NCBI RefSeq assembly: GCF_008630535.1
Contig: NZ_VWPH01000002.1
Coordinates: 434,001 to 498,000 of the forward strand
From: Saccharopolyspora hirsuta
GTDB lineage: Bacteria > Actinomycetota > Actinomycetes > Mycobacteriales > Pseudonocardiaceae
Reading direction: 5' to 3'
Length of the DNA: 64,000 nucleotides
In this document: positions 9,393 to 16,744 of the stretch, piece by piece
Layout: every line of letters starts with the position of its first letter
Position numbering within the stretch: the stretch's first letter is position 1
Program-made: the position numbers and the translations under genes
Notes under the pieces: model-generated
The model's database searches: none
What the model was told of the DNA's origin: nothing
What the model saw: only the letters and a program-made list of their open reading frames with translations

Positions 9393-9421
9393 TTGCACTA
9401 AGCTTCCCCGGTCCGTAAGGT
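9393..9421 (+). promoter_or_regulatory. Promoter of the first initiator tRNA gene
   Basis: TTGCAC (9393-9398) and TAAGGT (9416-9421) form a -35/-10 pair with a 17-base spacer. The predicted start is about 7 bases before the mature 5' end of the tRNA at 9435. Confidence 0.65.
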
Positions 9422-9434
9422 TGAGGACACACGA

Positions 9435-9511
9435 CGCGGGGTGGAGCAGTTCGGTAGCTCGCTGGGCTCATAACCCAGAGGTCGCAGGTTCGAATCCTGT
9501 CCCCGCTACCA
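9435..9511 (+). tRNA. Initiator tRNA-fMet (CAT), CCA encoded
   Basis: The gene folds into a cloverleaf with anticodon CAT in the loop CTCATAA and a CTGGG/CCCAG anticodon stem, which contains the three consecutive G:C pairs diagnostic of initiator tRNAs. The first acceptor pair is a C-U mismatch, also an initiator hallmark. The 3' CCA is encoded at 9509-9511. An identical gene body lies at 9925. A terminator hairpin follows at once. Confidence 0.95.
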
Positions 9512-9523
9512 TTCGGATGTTCA

Positions 9524-9551
9524 GGGCCCCCGACTTCGTCGGGGGCCCTTT
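9524..9551 (+). terminator. Terminator of the first tRNA-fMet gene
   Basis: GGGCCCCCGAC and GTCGGGGGCCC form an 11-bp stem with a TTC loop, followed by TTT. Confidence 0.85.
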
Positions 9552-9570
9552 CCCGTTGTCCTTATTTCTT

Positions 9571-9657
9571 TGCGGGGGCCGAGCCCCCGTAGACCCCCAC
9601 GGTGCGGTGGTTGCGTTTCGTCGGCTCCTTGCGGGGGTGGCGTTCCCGGCCTGGGTG
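9571..9657 (+). repeat. Post-RNA structured GC-rich repeat, copy A
   Basis: This segment starts with the hairpin GGGGGCCGAGCCCCC and continues with GACCCCCACGG, a CGGCTCCTTGCG block and CCCGGCCTGGG. Closely similar segments follow ssrA (16077) and tRNA-Ala (36799). The rest of the 9512-9924 gap holds T/G-rich sequence and a second terminator at 9845, and no convincing gene. Confidence 0.7.
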
Positions 9658-9844
9658 TTGACCAGCTCGTCGTTTTGTTTCCCGTGGTGCAGCGGGGTGC
9701 GTTTGGTGCGTGGCTGGTTCTGGGGGGCTGGTTCTTGGTGGCTGTTGATCTGCTGGTGGTGGTTGGGGGTGCTGGGGGAGTTTTCGGACTCGACCTTCGG
9801 GATGGTGTTCTTGCTGGTCAGGGGTGTTGTTTGGGGTTAAGTGA

Positions 9845-9867
9845 CCCCCCGTGTTGGGGGGCTTTTT
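9845..9867 (+). terminator. Hairpin with T tract upstream of the second tRNA-fMet
   Basis: CCCCCC-GTGTT-GGGGGG followed by CTTTTT. It would stop read-through into the second tRNA gene. TAGAGT at 9876-9881 just downstream is a plausible -10 for that tRNA. Confidence 0.6.
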
Positions 9868-9924
9868 CGGGGGTGTAGAGTTAGCGGCACAACAGAAGAA
9901 CGCAGCCGGAAATCAGGTTGCTGG

Positions 9925-9998
9925 CGCGGGGTGGAGCAGTTCGGTAGCTCGCTGGGCTCATAACCCAGAGGTCGCAGGTTCGAATCCTGTCCCCGCTA
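9925..9998 (+). tRNA. Initiator tRNA-fMet (CAT), second copy, CCA not encoded
   Basis: The body is identical to the copy at 9435 up to the discriminator A at 9998. The next bases are CTA rather than CCA, so CCA must be added enzymatically. The initiator features are the same: the C-U first pair and the GGG/CCC anticodon-stem pairs. Confidence 0.95.
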
Positions 9999-10007
9999 CT
10001 ACTCGAG

Positions 10008-10036
10008 AAAGACCCCCGATTTCGTCGGGGGTCTTT
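10008..10036 (+). terminator. Terminator of the second tRNA-fMet gene
   Basis: AAAGACCCCCGA pairs with TCGGGGGTCTTT around a short TTTCG loop, ending in a T run. Confidence 0.85.
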
Positions 10037-10083
10037 CTCGTTGGTTCCGTTTCGCCGCGAGGCGCGGTGCCGTGCTCCGGTTC

Positions 10084-10302
10084 TCAGAGGCCTTGGGCCC
10101 ACTGGCGGGCGCAGGCGGGGGAGCAGACCCTGCCGTCGCCCCGGACCACGCCGGTCGGGCGCATCGACCGGCCGCAGACCATGCAGGAGTCGGCCTCGCC
10201 GTCGCGTGGCCTGGGCACCAGCGACTTCGCCCGCTCCGCGACCTTGCTGGTCACCTTCGTCCTGCTCTCGTTGACCTTGGTTCGCAACCAACTGCGATGC
10301 AC
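10084..10302 (-). CDS. Small Cys-rich (zinc-ribbon-like) conserved protein
   Basis: The 72-residue product has a basic N-terminal half and a C-terminal Cys cluster: CMVCGRSM, then CSPACARQW near the end, which would make a CxxC...CxxxC metal site. GTG 10302 has AGGAGGT at 10311-10317 at ideal spacing, strong evidence that it is translated. The gene runs toward the tRNA-fMet pair and away from the PadR-type regulator. I do not recognise a characterised family; a nucleic-acid-binding or structural zinc role is plausible but unproven. Confidence 0.7.
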   Translation of the reverse strand: MHRSWLRTKVNESRTKVTSKVAERAKSLVPRPRDGEADSCMVCGRSMRPTGVVRGDGRVCSPACARQWAQGL

Positions 10303-10583
10303 TTTCCCGCACCTCCTGCTCGGTCGCTGTCGGCCGCCGGCTGGTCGGCCCAGGAGTCACAGTGATGGTGACCCGACGTAGTTGGGCAGATCCAGAACGT
10401 GATAACACCTCATTGCGCCGCCAAGAACCCCCATCCAGGCGAACCGGGGTCGTGCTCGTCGCAATGCGTGCAGGCGGCGGCCGGGATCCGGCTGCGCGCT
10501 GTGTCCGGTCCCGCCGGACGGCAGTCGTCCGGCCCCTGCGCCGATGGCGCAACCGTTCGTCCACTTGGACCAGTTCACTGCAA

Positions 10584-10640
10584 CCACAGTGGACAGAATC
10601 GGAGACCATTGTGGACAGCTTCGCGCGAGCATGGCACCGT
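10584..10640 (+). promoter_or_regulatory. Promoter and paired operators of the PadR-family gene
   Basis: Two related 13-base sites, CCACAGTGGACAG (10584-10596) and CCATTGTGGACAG (10606-10618), start 22 bases apart. The second contains the -35 TGGACA (10612-10617), which lies 17 bases before a weak -10 CACCGT (10635-10640). The -10 ends six bases before the GTG at 10647. The layout suggests autorepression of a leaderless message. The rest of the 10303-10583 gap shows nothing else clear. Confidence 0.5.
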
Positions 10641-10646
10641 GGCAGT

Positions 10647-11144
10647 GTGACCGAGCTGAATGCGACATCCGCTGCCCTGTTGGGACTACTGCACGAAGGT
10701 CCGAAGACCGGTGGCCAGCTGGTTGCTGCCGCCACCGAGCGCTTCGGAGGGTTCTTCAGCGTGACCCGCAGCCAGGTTTACCGCGAGCTGCCCGCGCTGA
10801 CCGACGCCGGCCTGCTCCGCCTCGGCAAGCAGGGGCCGCGCTCCAGCCAGCAGTACGCGATCACCGCGGCCGGCAAGCGCGCCTTCAAGTCGTGGCTGAA
10901 CACCGAGCCGGGGCCGGACAACGTCCGCAGCCCGCTGATCCTGCGGCTGGTCTACTCCGGTTCGCTGACGCCGAAGCAGCGCGCCACCCTGGTCGAGTCG
11001 GCCCGCGCCCAGTACGCGGTGAAGATGGACGAGGCGAAGAACGCCGCCAAGACCGCGGGCGACCCGTACGAGAAGGCGGCCGCCGACTTCACCGTGGCCT
11101 ACAACCGGGCGATCATCAAGCTCCTCGACGCCATCCCGGACTGA
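10647..11144 (+). CDS. PadR-family transcriptional regulator
   Basis: The 165-residue product has an N-terminal winged helix of PadR type: ALLGLLHEGPKTGGQLV, then SQVYRELPALTDAGLL and a wing with QQYAITAAGKRAFKSWL. The C-terminal part is a long helical dimerisation region. PadR proteins usually sense small phenolic or other ligands and repress nearby genes. GTG 10647 fits the promoter spacing; no ribosome-binding site is present. The only likely target visible is its own promoter, because prfB downstream has its own -10. Confidence 0.88.
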   Translation: MTELNATSAALLGLLHEGPKTGGQLVAAATERFGGFFSVTRSQVYRELPALTDAGLLRLGKQGPRSSQQYAITAAGKRAFKSWLNTEPGPDNVRSPLILRLVYSGSLTPKQRATLVESARAQYAVKMDEAKNAAKTAGDPYEKAAADFTVAYNRAIIKLLDAIPD

Positions 11145-11250
11145 TCCGGACTGCCTGCTCGCGCCGCGCTGCGGTGCGGGTGGCCGGGGAGAAATGGTCA
11201 ACGGGCCGTCCTCGTGGGCGGCCCGTGCCCGGTGAAGTACGCTGAGCACT

Positions 11251-12357
11251 GTGAATCCCGACGTCGCAGCTTCGCTCAAGGAACTGTCCAACACCCTCGA
11301 GGGCATCGAGAGCGTGATGGATCTGGATGCTCTGCGCGCGAATATCGCGGAGCTGGAGGCCGAGGCCGCCAAGCCCGACCTCTGGGACGACGTCGAGCAC
11401 GCGCAGCGGGTCAGCAGCCAGCTCGTGCACCGGCAGGCCGAGCTGCGCAAGATCACCGAGCTGCGGCAGCGGCTCGAAGACCTCGAGGTGCTCTACGAGC
11501 TCAGCGAGGACGAGGGCGACTCCTCCGGGCTGGAGGAGGCCGACCAGGAGCGGGAGACCCTCAAGAAGGACCTCGAAGCGCTCGAGGTGCGCACCCTGCT
11601 GTCGGGCGAGTACGACCCGCGCGGGGCGATGGTCACCATCCGCGCCGAGGCCGGTGGCGTCGACGCCGCCGACTTCGCCGAGATGCTGATGCGGATGTAC
11701 CTGCGCTGGGCCGAGCGGCACTCCTACCCGGCCGAGGTCTACGACACCTCCTACGCCGAGGAGGCGGGCCTGAAGTCCGCCACCTTCCGCATCGACGCCC
11801 CCTACGCCTACGGCACCCTCTCGGTCGAGCAGGGCACGCACCGGCTGGTGCGCATCTCGCCGTTCGACAACCAGGGGCGCCGCCAGACCTCCTTCGTCGG
11901 CGTCGAGGTGCTGCCGGTGGTGGAGGAGACCGACCACGTCGACGTCCCGGAGAAGGACATCCGGGTCGACGTCTTCCGGTCCTCCGGCCCCGGTGGGCAG
12001 AGCGTCAACACCACCGACTCGGCGGTGCGCATCACGCACATCCCGACCGGCATCGTGGTGTCCTGCCAGAACGAGAAGTCGCAGCTGCAGAACAAGGCGG
12101 CCGCGATGCGCGTGCTGCAGGCCAAGCTGCTGGCCCGCAAGAAGGAGGAGGAGCGCGCCGAGCTGGACGCCCTCAAGGACAGCGGCTCCAGCTGGGGCAA
12201 CCAGATGCGCTCCTACGTCCTGCACCCGTACCAGATGGTCAAGGACCTGCGCACCGAGTACGAGGTCGGCAACCCGGACGCGGTCCTCGACGGCGACATC
12301 GACGGCTTCCTGGAAGCGGGCATCCGCTGGCGCCGCCAGCAGCAGACCGTGGCCTGA
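11251..12357 (+). CDS. prfB: Peptide chain release factor 2
   Basis: The 368-residue protein is RF2, which reads UGA and UAA stop codons. The SPF anticodon-mimic tripeptide is at residues 203-205 (RISPFDNQG), and the catalytic GGQ is at 248-250 ([10 protein letters not shown]). The frame is continuous; the programmed +1 frameshift with an early in-frame UGA known from many bacteria is absent. GTG 11251 has no Shine-Dalgarno but has TACGCT at 11238-11243, indicating leaderless expression. prfB is followed by ftsE, ftsX and smpB, the usual actinobacterial order. Confidence 0.97.
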   Translation: MNPDVAASLKELSNTLEGIESVMDLDALRANIAELEAEAAKPDLWDDVEHAQRVSSQLVHRQAELRKITELRQRLEDLEVLYELSEDEGDSSGLEEADQERETLKKDLEALEVRTLLSGEYDPRGAMVTIRAEAGGVDAADFAEMLMRMYLRWAERHSYPAEVYDTSYAEEAGLKSATFRIDAPYAYGTLSVEQGTHRLVRISPFDNQGRRQTSFVGVEVLPVVEETDHVDVPEKDIRVDVFRSSGPGGQSVNTTDSAVRITHIPTGIVVSCQNEKSQLQNKAAAMRVLQAKLLARKKEEERAELDALKDSGSSWGNQMRSYVLHPYQMVKDLRTEYEVGNPDAVLDGDIDGFLEAGIRWRRQQQTVA

Positions 12358-12462
12358 CGAACACGCACCGGCAGGCGGCGGAATGCGCAGGTGATCCGGG
12401 CTGCCGCCGCCGGTCCGGGTGAGTCGCCGTCCCCCTGATGGACGCAGGTAAACTCACTCCCC

Positions 12463-13152
12463 GTGATCCGCCTTGAGCACGTGTCCAAGACGTACAAGAC
12501 GTCGACCAGGCCCGCTCTCGACGATGTCTCGGTGGGCATCGAGAAGGGCGAGTTCGTCTTCCTGATCGGGCCCTCCGGGTCCGGCAAGTCGACGTTCATG
12601 CGCTTGCTGCTGCGCGAGGACGTGCCCAGCCGCGGTCGGGTCTTCGTCGCCGACTGGAACGTCGCCAAGCTGCCCCGCCGCCGCGTCCCCCGGCTGCGCC
12701 AGCGCATCGGCTGCGTCTTCCAGGACTTCCGGCTGCTGAACAACAAGACCGTCGCGGAGAACGTGGCATTCGCGCTGGAAGTGATCGGCAAGCCGCGCAA
12801 CGACATCCGCCGCGTGGTGCCCCAGGTGCTGCAGCTGGTCGGGCTGGACGGCAAGGCCGACCGGATGCCGCACGAGCTCTCCGGTGGTGAGCAGCAGCGC
12901 GTCGCGATCGCCCGGGCCTTCGTCAACCGCCCGCTGGTGCTGCTCTGCGACGAGCCGACCGGGAACCTCGACCCGGACACCAGCCAGGACATCATGCTGC
13001 TGCTGGAGCGCATCAACCGCACCGGCACCACCGTGGTGATGGCGACCCACGACCACTCGATCGTCGACTCGATGCGACGCCGCGTGGTCGAGCTGAGCCT
13101 GGGGCGCGTCATCCGCGACGACGCCCGCGGCGTCTACGGCGTCGGCCGCTGA
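12463..13152 (+). CDS. ftsE: Cell division ABC transporter ATP-binding protein FtsE
   Basis: The 229-residue ATPase has Walker [10 protein letters not shown] at 36-44, the Q-loop region VFQDFRLL, the signature LSGGEQQR, Walker [11 protein letters not shown] and the H-loop MATHDHS. FtsE with FtsX controls peptidoglycan hydrolases at the division site rather than transporting a solute. GTG 12463 lies eight bases after TAAACT (12449-12454), so transcription is probably leaderless from this start. ftsX follows 61 bases downstream. Confidence 0.97.
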   Translation: MIRLEHVSKTYKTSTRPALDDVSVGIEKGEFVFLIGPSGSGKSTFMRLLLREDVPSRGRVFVADWNVAKLPRRRVPRLRQRIGCVFQDFRLLNNKTVAENVAFALEVIGKPRNDIRRVVPQVLQLVGLDGKADRMPHELSGGEQQRVAIARAFVNRPLVLLCDEPTGNLDPDTSQDIMLLLERINRTGTTVVMATHDHSIVDSMRRRVVELSLGRVIRDDARGVYGVGR

Positions 13153-13213
13153 CCCCCCGAACCCCGCGGCCCTGAGCACACCACCCCCGACCGGCTAGGA
13201 AAGCTGACACAAG

Positions 13214-14116
13214 ATGCGCGCGAGCTTCGTATTCAGCGAGGTCGTCAACGGCCTTCGGCGCAACGTGACGATGACCATCGCGATGATCCTGACGACCGCC
13301 ATTTCGGTCGGTCTGCTCGGCGGCGGTCTCCTCGTGGTCCGGATGATCGACAAGATGCAGGAGACCTACCAGGACCGCGTCGAGGTCGTGGTGTTCATGA
13401 CGGACGACGTCAGCGCCAACGACAACGACTGCTCCCAGCAGCCCTGCGCGAGCATCATGTCCGACCTCAAGCGCGTGCCCGGCGTGGAGTCGGTGAAGTA
13501 CGAGAACCGCGAGCAGGCGTTCGAGAGCTTCAACAAGGTCTTCGAGTCGCAGCCCGAGCTCCGCGACGTCGCCCGCGCCGAGGCGATGCCCGCCTCGCTG
13601 CGCGTCAAGCTGAGCGACCCGGAGCGCTTCGGCGCGGTCCAGCAGGAGTTCACCGGCCGCCCCGGCGTGGACAACGTGGTCAACCAGGCCGAGTACCTCG
13701 ACCGGATGTTCGACGTGCTCAACGGCTTCCGGAACGCGACGTTCGCCATCGCGCTGGTTCAGGCGCTCGCCGCGCTGCTGCTGATCTCCAACACCATCCA
13801 GCTCTCGGCGTTCACCCGGCGCACCGAGACCGGCATCATGCGCCTGGTCGGCGCCACCCGCTGGTACACCCAGCTGCCGTTCCTGCTGGAAGCGGTGGTC
13901 TCCGGTCTGATCGGCGCGGTGCTGGCCATCGGCGGTCTGCTGATCGCCAAGGCGACCTTCATCGACCGGGTGATGGCCCCGGTGTTCGGCACCGGCATCA
14001 TCCCCAGCGTCGAGTGGGGCGACATCGCCGTGGTCTCGCCGATCCTGCTGCTGGTGGCGGCGGCCGTCTCGGCGATCACCGGTTACGTCACGCTCCGCCT
14101 CTACGTGCGGCTGTGA
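13214..14116 (+). CDS. ftsX: Cell division protein FtsX
   Basis: The 300-residue membrane protein has the FtsX layout: a cytoplasmic start, a first helix near residues 22-44, an extracytoplasmic domain of about 110 residues, then three helices near 175-195, 222-245 and 265-290. The large loop contains a Cys pair (DCSQQPC) typical of actinobacterial FtsX. It pairs with FtsE and signals to cell-wall hydrolases such as RipC. GGAAAG precedes the ATG at modest spacing. ftsE and ftsX are probably cotranscribed. Confidence 0.96.
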   Translation: MRASFVFSEVVNGLRRNVTMTIAMILTTAISVGLLGGGLLVVRMIDKMQETYQDRVEVVVFMTDDVSANDNDCSQQPCASIMSDLKRVPGVESVKYENREQAFESFNKVFESQPELRDVARAEAMPASLRVKLSDPERFGAVQQEFTGRPGVDNVVNQAEYLDRMFDVLNGFRNATFAIALVQALAALLLISNTIQLSAFTRRTETGIMRLVGATRWYTQLPFLLEAVVSGLIGAVLAIGGLLIAKATFIDRVMAPVFGTGIIPSVEWGDIAVVSPILLLVAAAVSAITGYVTLRLYVRL

Positions 14117-14190
14117 GCTGCGTCGGCTGCGGTTCCGGGTGGGACCGCAGCCGACGAAACCCGGGTGACACGGCAGCTAGAGTTGATGGC

Positions 14191-14667
14191 ATGGTGAAGG
14201 AACGCGGCCGCAAGGTCATCGCGCAGAACCGCAAGGCGCGGCACGACTGGGCGGTGCTGGACACCTACGAGGCGGGCATCGCGCTGACCGGCACCGAGGT
14301 GAAGAGCCTCCGGCAGGGCAAGGCCCAGCTGGTCGACGGCTTCGCCACGGTCGACGACGGCGAGGTCTGGCTGCGCAACGTGCACATCCCCGAGTACACC
14401 GAGGGGACGTGGACCAACCACGAGCCGCGTCGTTCCCGCAAGCTGCTGCTGCACAAGCACGAGATCATCCGGCTGGTCGGCAAGATCAAGGAGAGCGGGC
14501 TGAGCCTGATCCCGATGTCGCTGTACTTCAGCGACGGCCGGGCGAAGGTCGAGCTCGCGCTGGCCCGCGGCAAGAAGGCGCACGACAAGCGCCAGGACCT
14601 GGCCAAGCGGGACGCCCAGCGGGAGATGCAGCGCGCCATCGGCCGCGCCCGCAAGGGCATGCGTTGA
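14191..14667 (+). CDS. smpB: SsrA-binding protein SmpB
   Basis: The 158-residue protein is SmpB, the tmRNA partner in trans-translation. The N-terminal part [11 protein letters not shown] and the [10 protein letters not shown] and [20 protein letters not shown] blocks are typical, and the C-terminal tail is basic ([10 protein letters not shown]). ATG 14191 is preceded by TAGAGT at 14178-14183 and no ribosome-binding site, so it is likely leaderless. The gene overlaps the next one at TTGA and lies about 1 kb upstream of its RNA partner ssrA. Confidence 0.97.
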   Translation: MVKERGRKVIAQNRKARHDWAVLDTYEAGIALTGTEVKSLRQGKAQLVDGFATVDDGEVWLRNVHIPEYTEGTWTNHEPRRSRKLLLHKHEIIRLVGKIKESGLSLIPMSLYFSDGRAKVELALARGKKAHDKRQDLAKRDAQREMQRAIGRARKGMR

Positions 14668-15566
14668 CGGGGCCGGGCAGCGACGGCGAGGTCCCGGCCT
14701 GGTTGTCCGGGCTGGGGCTGCCCGGCCTGGTCGACATCCACACCCACTTCCTGCCCGAGCGCGTGCTGCGCAAGGTGTGGGCGTACTTCGACCTCGCCAG
14801 CGAGCACTACGGCGTCGAGTGGCCGATCTTCTACCGGCACCCCGAGGAGACGCGCCTGCAGGTGTTGCGCGAGCTCGGCGTGACGACGTTCGCCCCGCTG
14901 GTCTACGCGCACAAGCCGGGCATGGCCGAGTGGCTGACGGACTGGGCGGTGGACTTCGGCCAGCGCACCCCGGGCGCGGTGCCGACGGCGACGATCTTCC
15001 CGGAGCCCGAGGTCACCACCTACCTCGCCAAGGCGCTCGACGCGGGCGCGCGGTGCGTGAAGGTGCACGTCCAGGTCGGCGCCTTCGACCCGCGCGACGA
15101 CCTGCTCCGACCGGCGTGGGGGATGCTCGCCGAGGCCGGGGTGCCGGTCGTCGTGCACTGCGGCCACGGGCCGCTGCCGGGCGCGCACACCGGGCTCGAC
15201 GTGTTCGAGGAGGTGCTGCGCCGCCACCCCGAGCTGGTCGCGGTCCTGGCGCACGCCGGAATGCCGGACCACGGCATCGCGTTGGACCTGGTGGGCAAGT
15301 ACCCGAGGGTGCACATCGACACCACCATGGTCGGAGTCGCGTTCAGCGAGCACTTCGCCGCGCTGCCGGCGGACTGGTCGGCGCGGCTGGCCGACCACGC
15401 GGACCGGGTCGTCCTGGGCACCGACTTCCCGAACATCCCGTACCCGTACGCCGAGCAGCTGGCGGCGATCGCGGGATGGGCGGCGGCCGACGACCGGCTG
15501 GGGTCGGAGTTCCTGCGAGCGGTGCTGCACGACACCCCGGCGCGACTGCTGGGCGCCTCGTCCTGA
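14664..15566 (+). CDS. Amidohydrolase-family (TIM-barrel) protein
   Basis: The 300-residue product is an amidohydrolase 2-like TIM barrel. It has the N-terminal metal motif [10 protein letters not shown] (HxH), then [19 protein letters not shown], and a C-terminal catalytic Asp in [13 protein letters not shown]. Family members hydrolyse or decarboxylate cyclic substrates; this one's substrate is unknown. TTG 14664 is inferred because it overlaps the smpB stop as TTGA, which suggests translational coupling, and no ATG or GTG precedes the first conserved motif. It sits between smpB and ssrA, which is likely conserved order rather than a functional link. Confidence 0.85.
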   Translation: MTGPGSDGEVPAWLSGLGLPGLVDIHTHFLPERVLRKVWAYFDLASEHYGVEWPIFYRHPEETRLQVLRELGVTTFAPLVYAHKPGMAEWLTDWAVDFGQRTPGAVPTATIFPEPEVTTYLAKALDAGARCVKVHVQVGAFDPRDDLLRPAWGMLAEAGVPVVVHCGHGPLPGAHTGLDVFEEVLRRHPELVAVLAHAGMPDHGIALDLVGKYPRVHIDTTMVGVAFSEHFAALPADWSARLADHADRVVLGTDFPNIPYPYAEQLAAIAGWAAADDRLGSEFLRAVLHDTPARLLGASS

Positions 15567-15608
15567 TCGTTTCAGGGATATGGGAATGATCGCCGGGACG
15601 CCACGCGT

Positions 15609-15644
15609 TATGCTGGGGTACACCGGTTCGAAAGCCGAACCGGG
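15609..15644 (+). promoter_or_regulatory. ssrA -10 element and leader hairpin
   Basis: TATGCT at 15609-15614 is a near-consensus -10. The leader between it and the mature tmRNA end contains an 8-bp perfect stem (CCGGTTCG with CGAACCGG, 15623-15643), probably removed during 5' processing. Confidence 0.6.
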
Positions 15645-15649
15645 AGCAA

Positions 15650-16017
15650 GGGGGTGAACGGTTTCGACTCCGTACGTTGATCCGAGGGAAGCGTGCCGGT
15701 GCAGGCAGGAGACCACCGTGAGCGTCGCTGCAAACCAATAAGCGCCGACAAGAGTCAGCGCGAGTTCGCCCTCGCCGCCTGAGCGAGGAGCGACTCTGTC
15801 GGACCGGGACAGCCTCCGACCCGGGATCCGGCATCAGCTAGGAGGCTCTCACCGCCAGGTCCGGTCGCGGGACCTGGTGGGACATCAAACAGCGACTGGG
15901 CTCGTCACATCGGCTAGTTCGCGAGACCGGTGGAGCCGAGCAGAGGCATAGCGAACTGCGCACGGAGAAGTCTTGGTGAGGCGACGGAGGACCCGGGTTC
16001 GATTCCCGGCACCTCCA
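15650..16017 (+). ncRNA. ssrA: tmRNA (transfer-messenger RNA)
   Basis: The 368-base RNA starts GGGGGTG and ends CACCTCC-A, which pair as a tRNA-Ala-like acceptor stem including the G-U wobble at the third pair. The 3' arm contains the T-loop GGGTTCGATTCCC. CCA is not encoded; CGA follows. The internal frame at 15744-15782 reads ADKSQREFALAA followed by TGA, so the degradation tag would be (A)ADKSQREFALAA, close to known actinobacterial tags. It works with SmpB, encoded about 1 kb upstream. Its 3' end borders the accessory block at 16.1-20 kb. Confidence 0.95.
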
Positions 16018-16027
16018 CGAGATGGAT

Positions 16028-16060
16028 GGCGAGTGCTCGTGCTTTGAGCACTCGCCTTTT
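16028..16060 (+). terminator. ssrA terminator
   Basis: GGCGAGTGCTC pairs with GAGCACTCGCC, followed by TTTT, just after the tmRNA 3' end. Confidence 0.88.
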
Positions 16061-16076
16061 CTCGTTCCGCGCATCT

Positions 16077-16168
16077 TTCGCGAGGGCCGAGCCCCCGCGG
16101 ACCCCCACGGAGCGGTGGTGACGTCCCATCGGCTCCTTGCGATGGGTGCCGTCCCCGGCCTGCCCACG
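16077..16168 (+). repeat. Post-RNA structured GC-rich repeat, copy B
   Basis: This copy has GGGCCGAGCCCCCG, GACCCCCACGGAGCGG, CATCGGCTCCTTGCG and GTGCCGTCCCCGGCCTG in the same order as the copies after the first tRNA-fMet and after tRNA-Ala. It begins about 15 bases after the ssrA terminator. Confidence 0.7.
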
Positions 16169-16331
16169 GACCAGGCAATCCGCGGAAGTCTCGGTTGGGC
16201 GGGGGGACTTGGTGGCAGCGCGACCTTGGGGTTGTTGCTGGGGGTTGAAGACCGCGGCGTCGGTGATCGCGGTACCCCGCACACCACTCCAGCTCATCGA
16301 TGGTCCGGTGGGCATGGTTGACTTCGGCTGC

Positions 16332-16434
16332 CGTTCTCACCTGGAGAAGTCTTCATCGGCTGGTCGTCCGCGTGCGCGATCCGCGCGATCGGTGGGCCTG
16401 CTTGATCGAGCTGACCGACGAGGGGGCGCATCGC
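16332..16434 (+). pseudogene. Remnant of a MarR-family regulator (frameshifted)
   Basis: One frame reads HLEKSSSAG up to 16364, and an adjacent frame reads LVVRVRDPRDRW followed by LIELTDEGAHR from 16360 to 16434. Joined, they match the recognition helix end and wing of MarR proteins (the LEKAGLV-RDPRDRR-LTDEG pattern). Neither frame has a proper start or the rest of the protein. It looks like a decayed fragment in the 16.0-16.7 kb gap. Confidence 0.55.
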
Positions 16435-16557
16435 CGTCCAGGCGCATCAGGCCGTTTGCGAGGGCCTGATGGCGATCGCCGCCGCCTTGTCGGTCGCGGA
16501 GCAGGGACGCCTCAGCTCGTCCATCGGCCGGGGCGTGGGTTGCTGAGTTGGTGGGGC

Positions 16558-16698
16558 GATGAGTTTCGGTTGGGAGTGGGCGAGTACGTGCGTGGCGTCG
16601 TAGTCCTGGTAGCGGATGTTCATCGGGACCATCGCCGCGCCCAGCTTCGCGAGCAGGAACTCTGGCCGGTTGTCCAGCATCACCGCTACGCGATCGCC
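16558..16698 (-). pseudogene. Remnant of an AMP-binding acyl-CoA synthetase
   Basis: The reverse strand encodes GDRVAVMLDNRPEFLLAKLG followed by a VPMNIRYQ and HVLAHSQPKLI stretch, which is the N-terminal AMP-binding-enzyme pattern (GDRVA-NRPEF-LG-VPLN-HVLAHS). The surrounding frame of about 100 residues lacks the ATP-binding and catalytic domains. It is best read as a gene remnant. Confidence 0.55.
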
Positions 16699-16744
16699 TG
16701 CGGTGACTACGACAGCGATTCTCTCACAAAGAAAAGAACTGTCT

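Noticed and set aside
9355-9878. Forward frames running over the tRNA-fMet gene and its flank
   Set aside because: They translate a tRNA gene, its terminator and a repeat, and so are not coding.
11251-11340. Programmed +1 frameshift site in prfB
   Set aside because: The N-terminal coding region is continuous and has no in-frame UGA near codon 25, so no frameshift is needed.
15838-16340. Frames over ssrA and its 3' flank, for example one reading SVGVRGGSA
   Set aside because: The same spurious peptide appears in the repeat after tRNA-Ala because the repeat is shared. These are repeats and RNA, not proteins.
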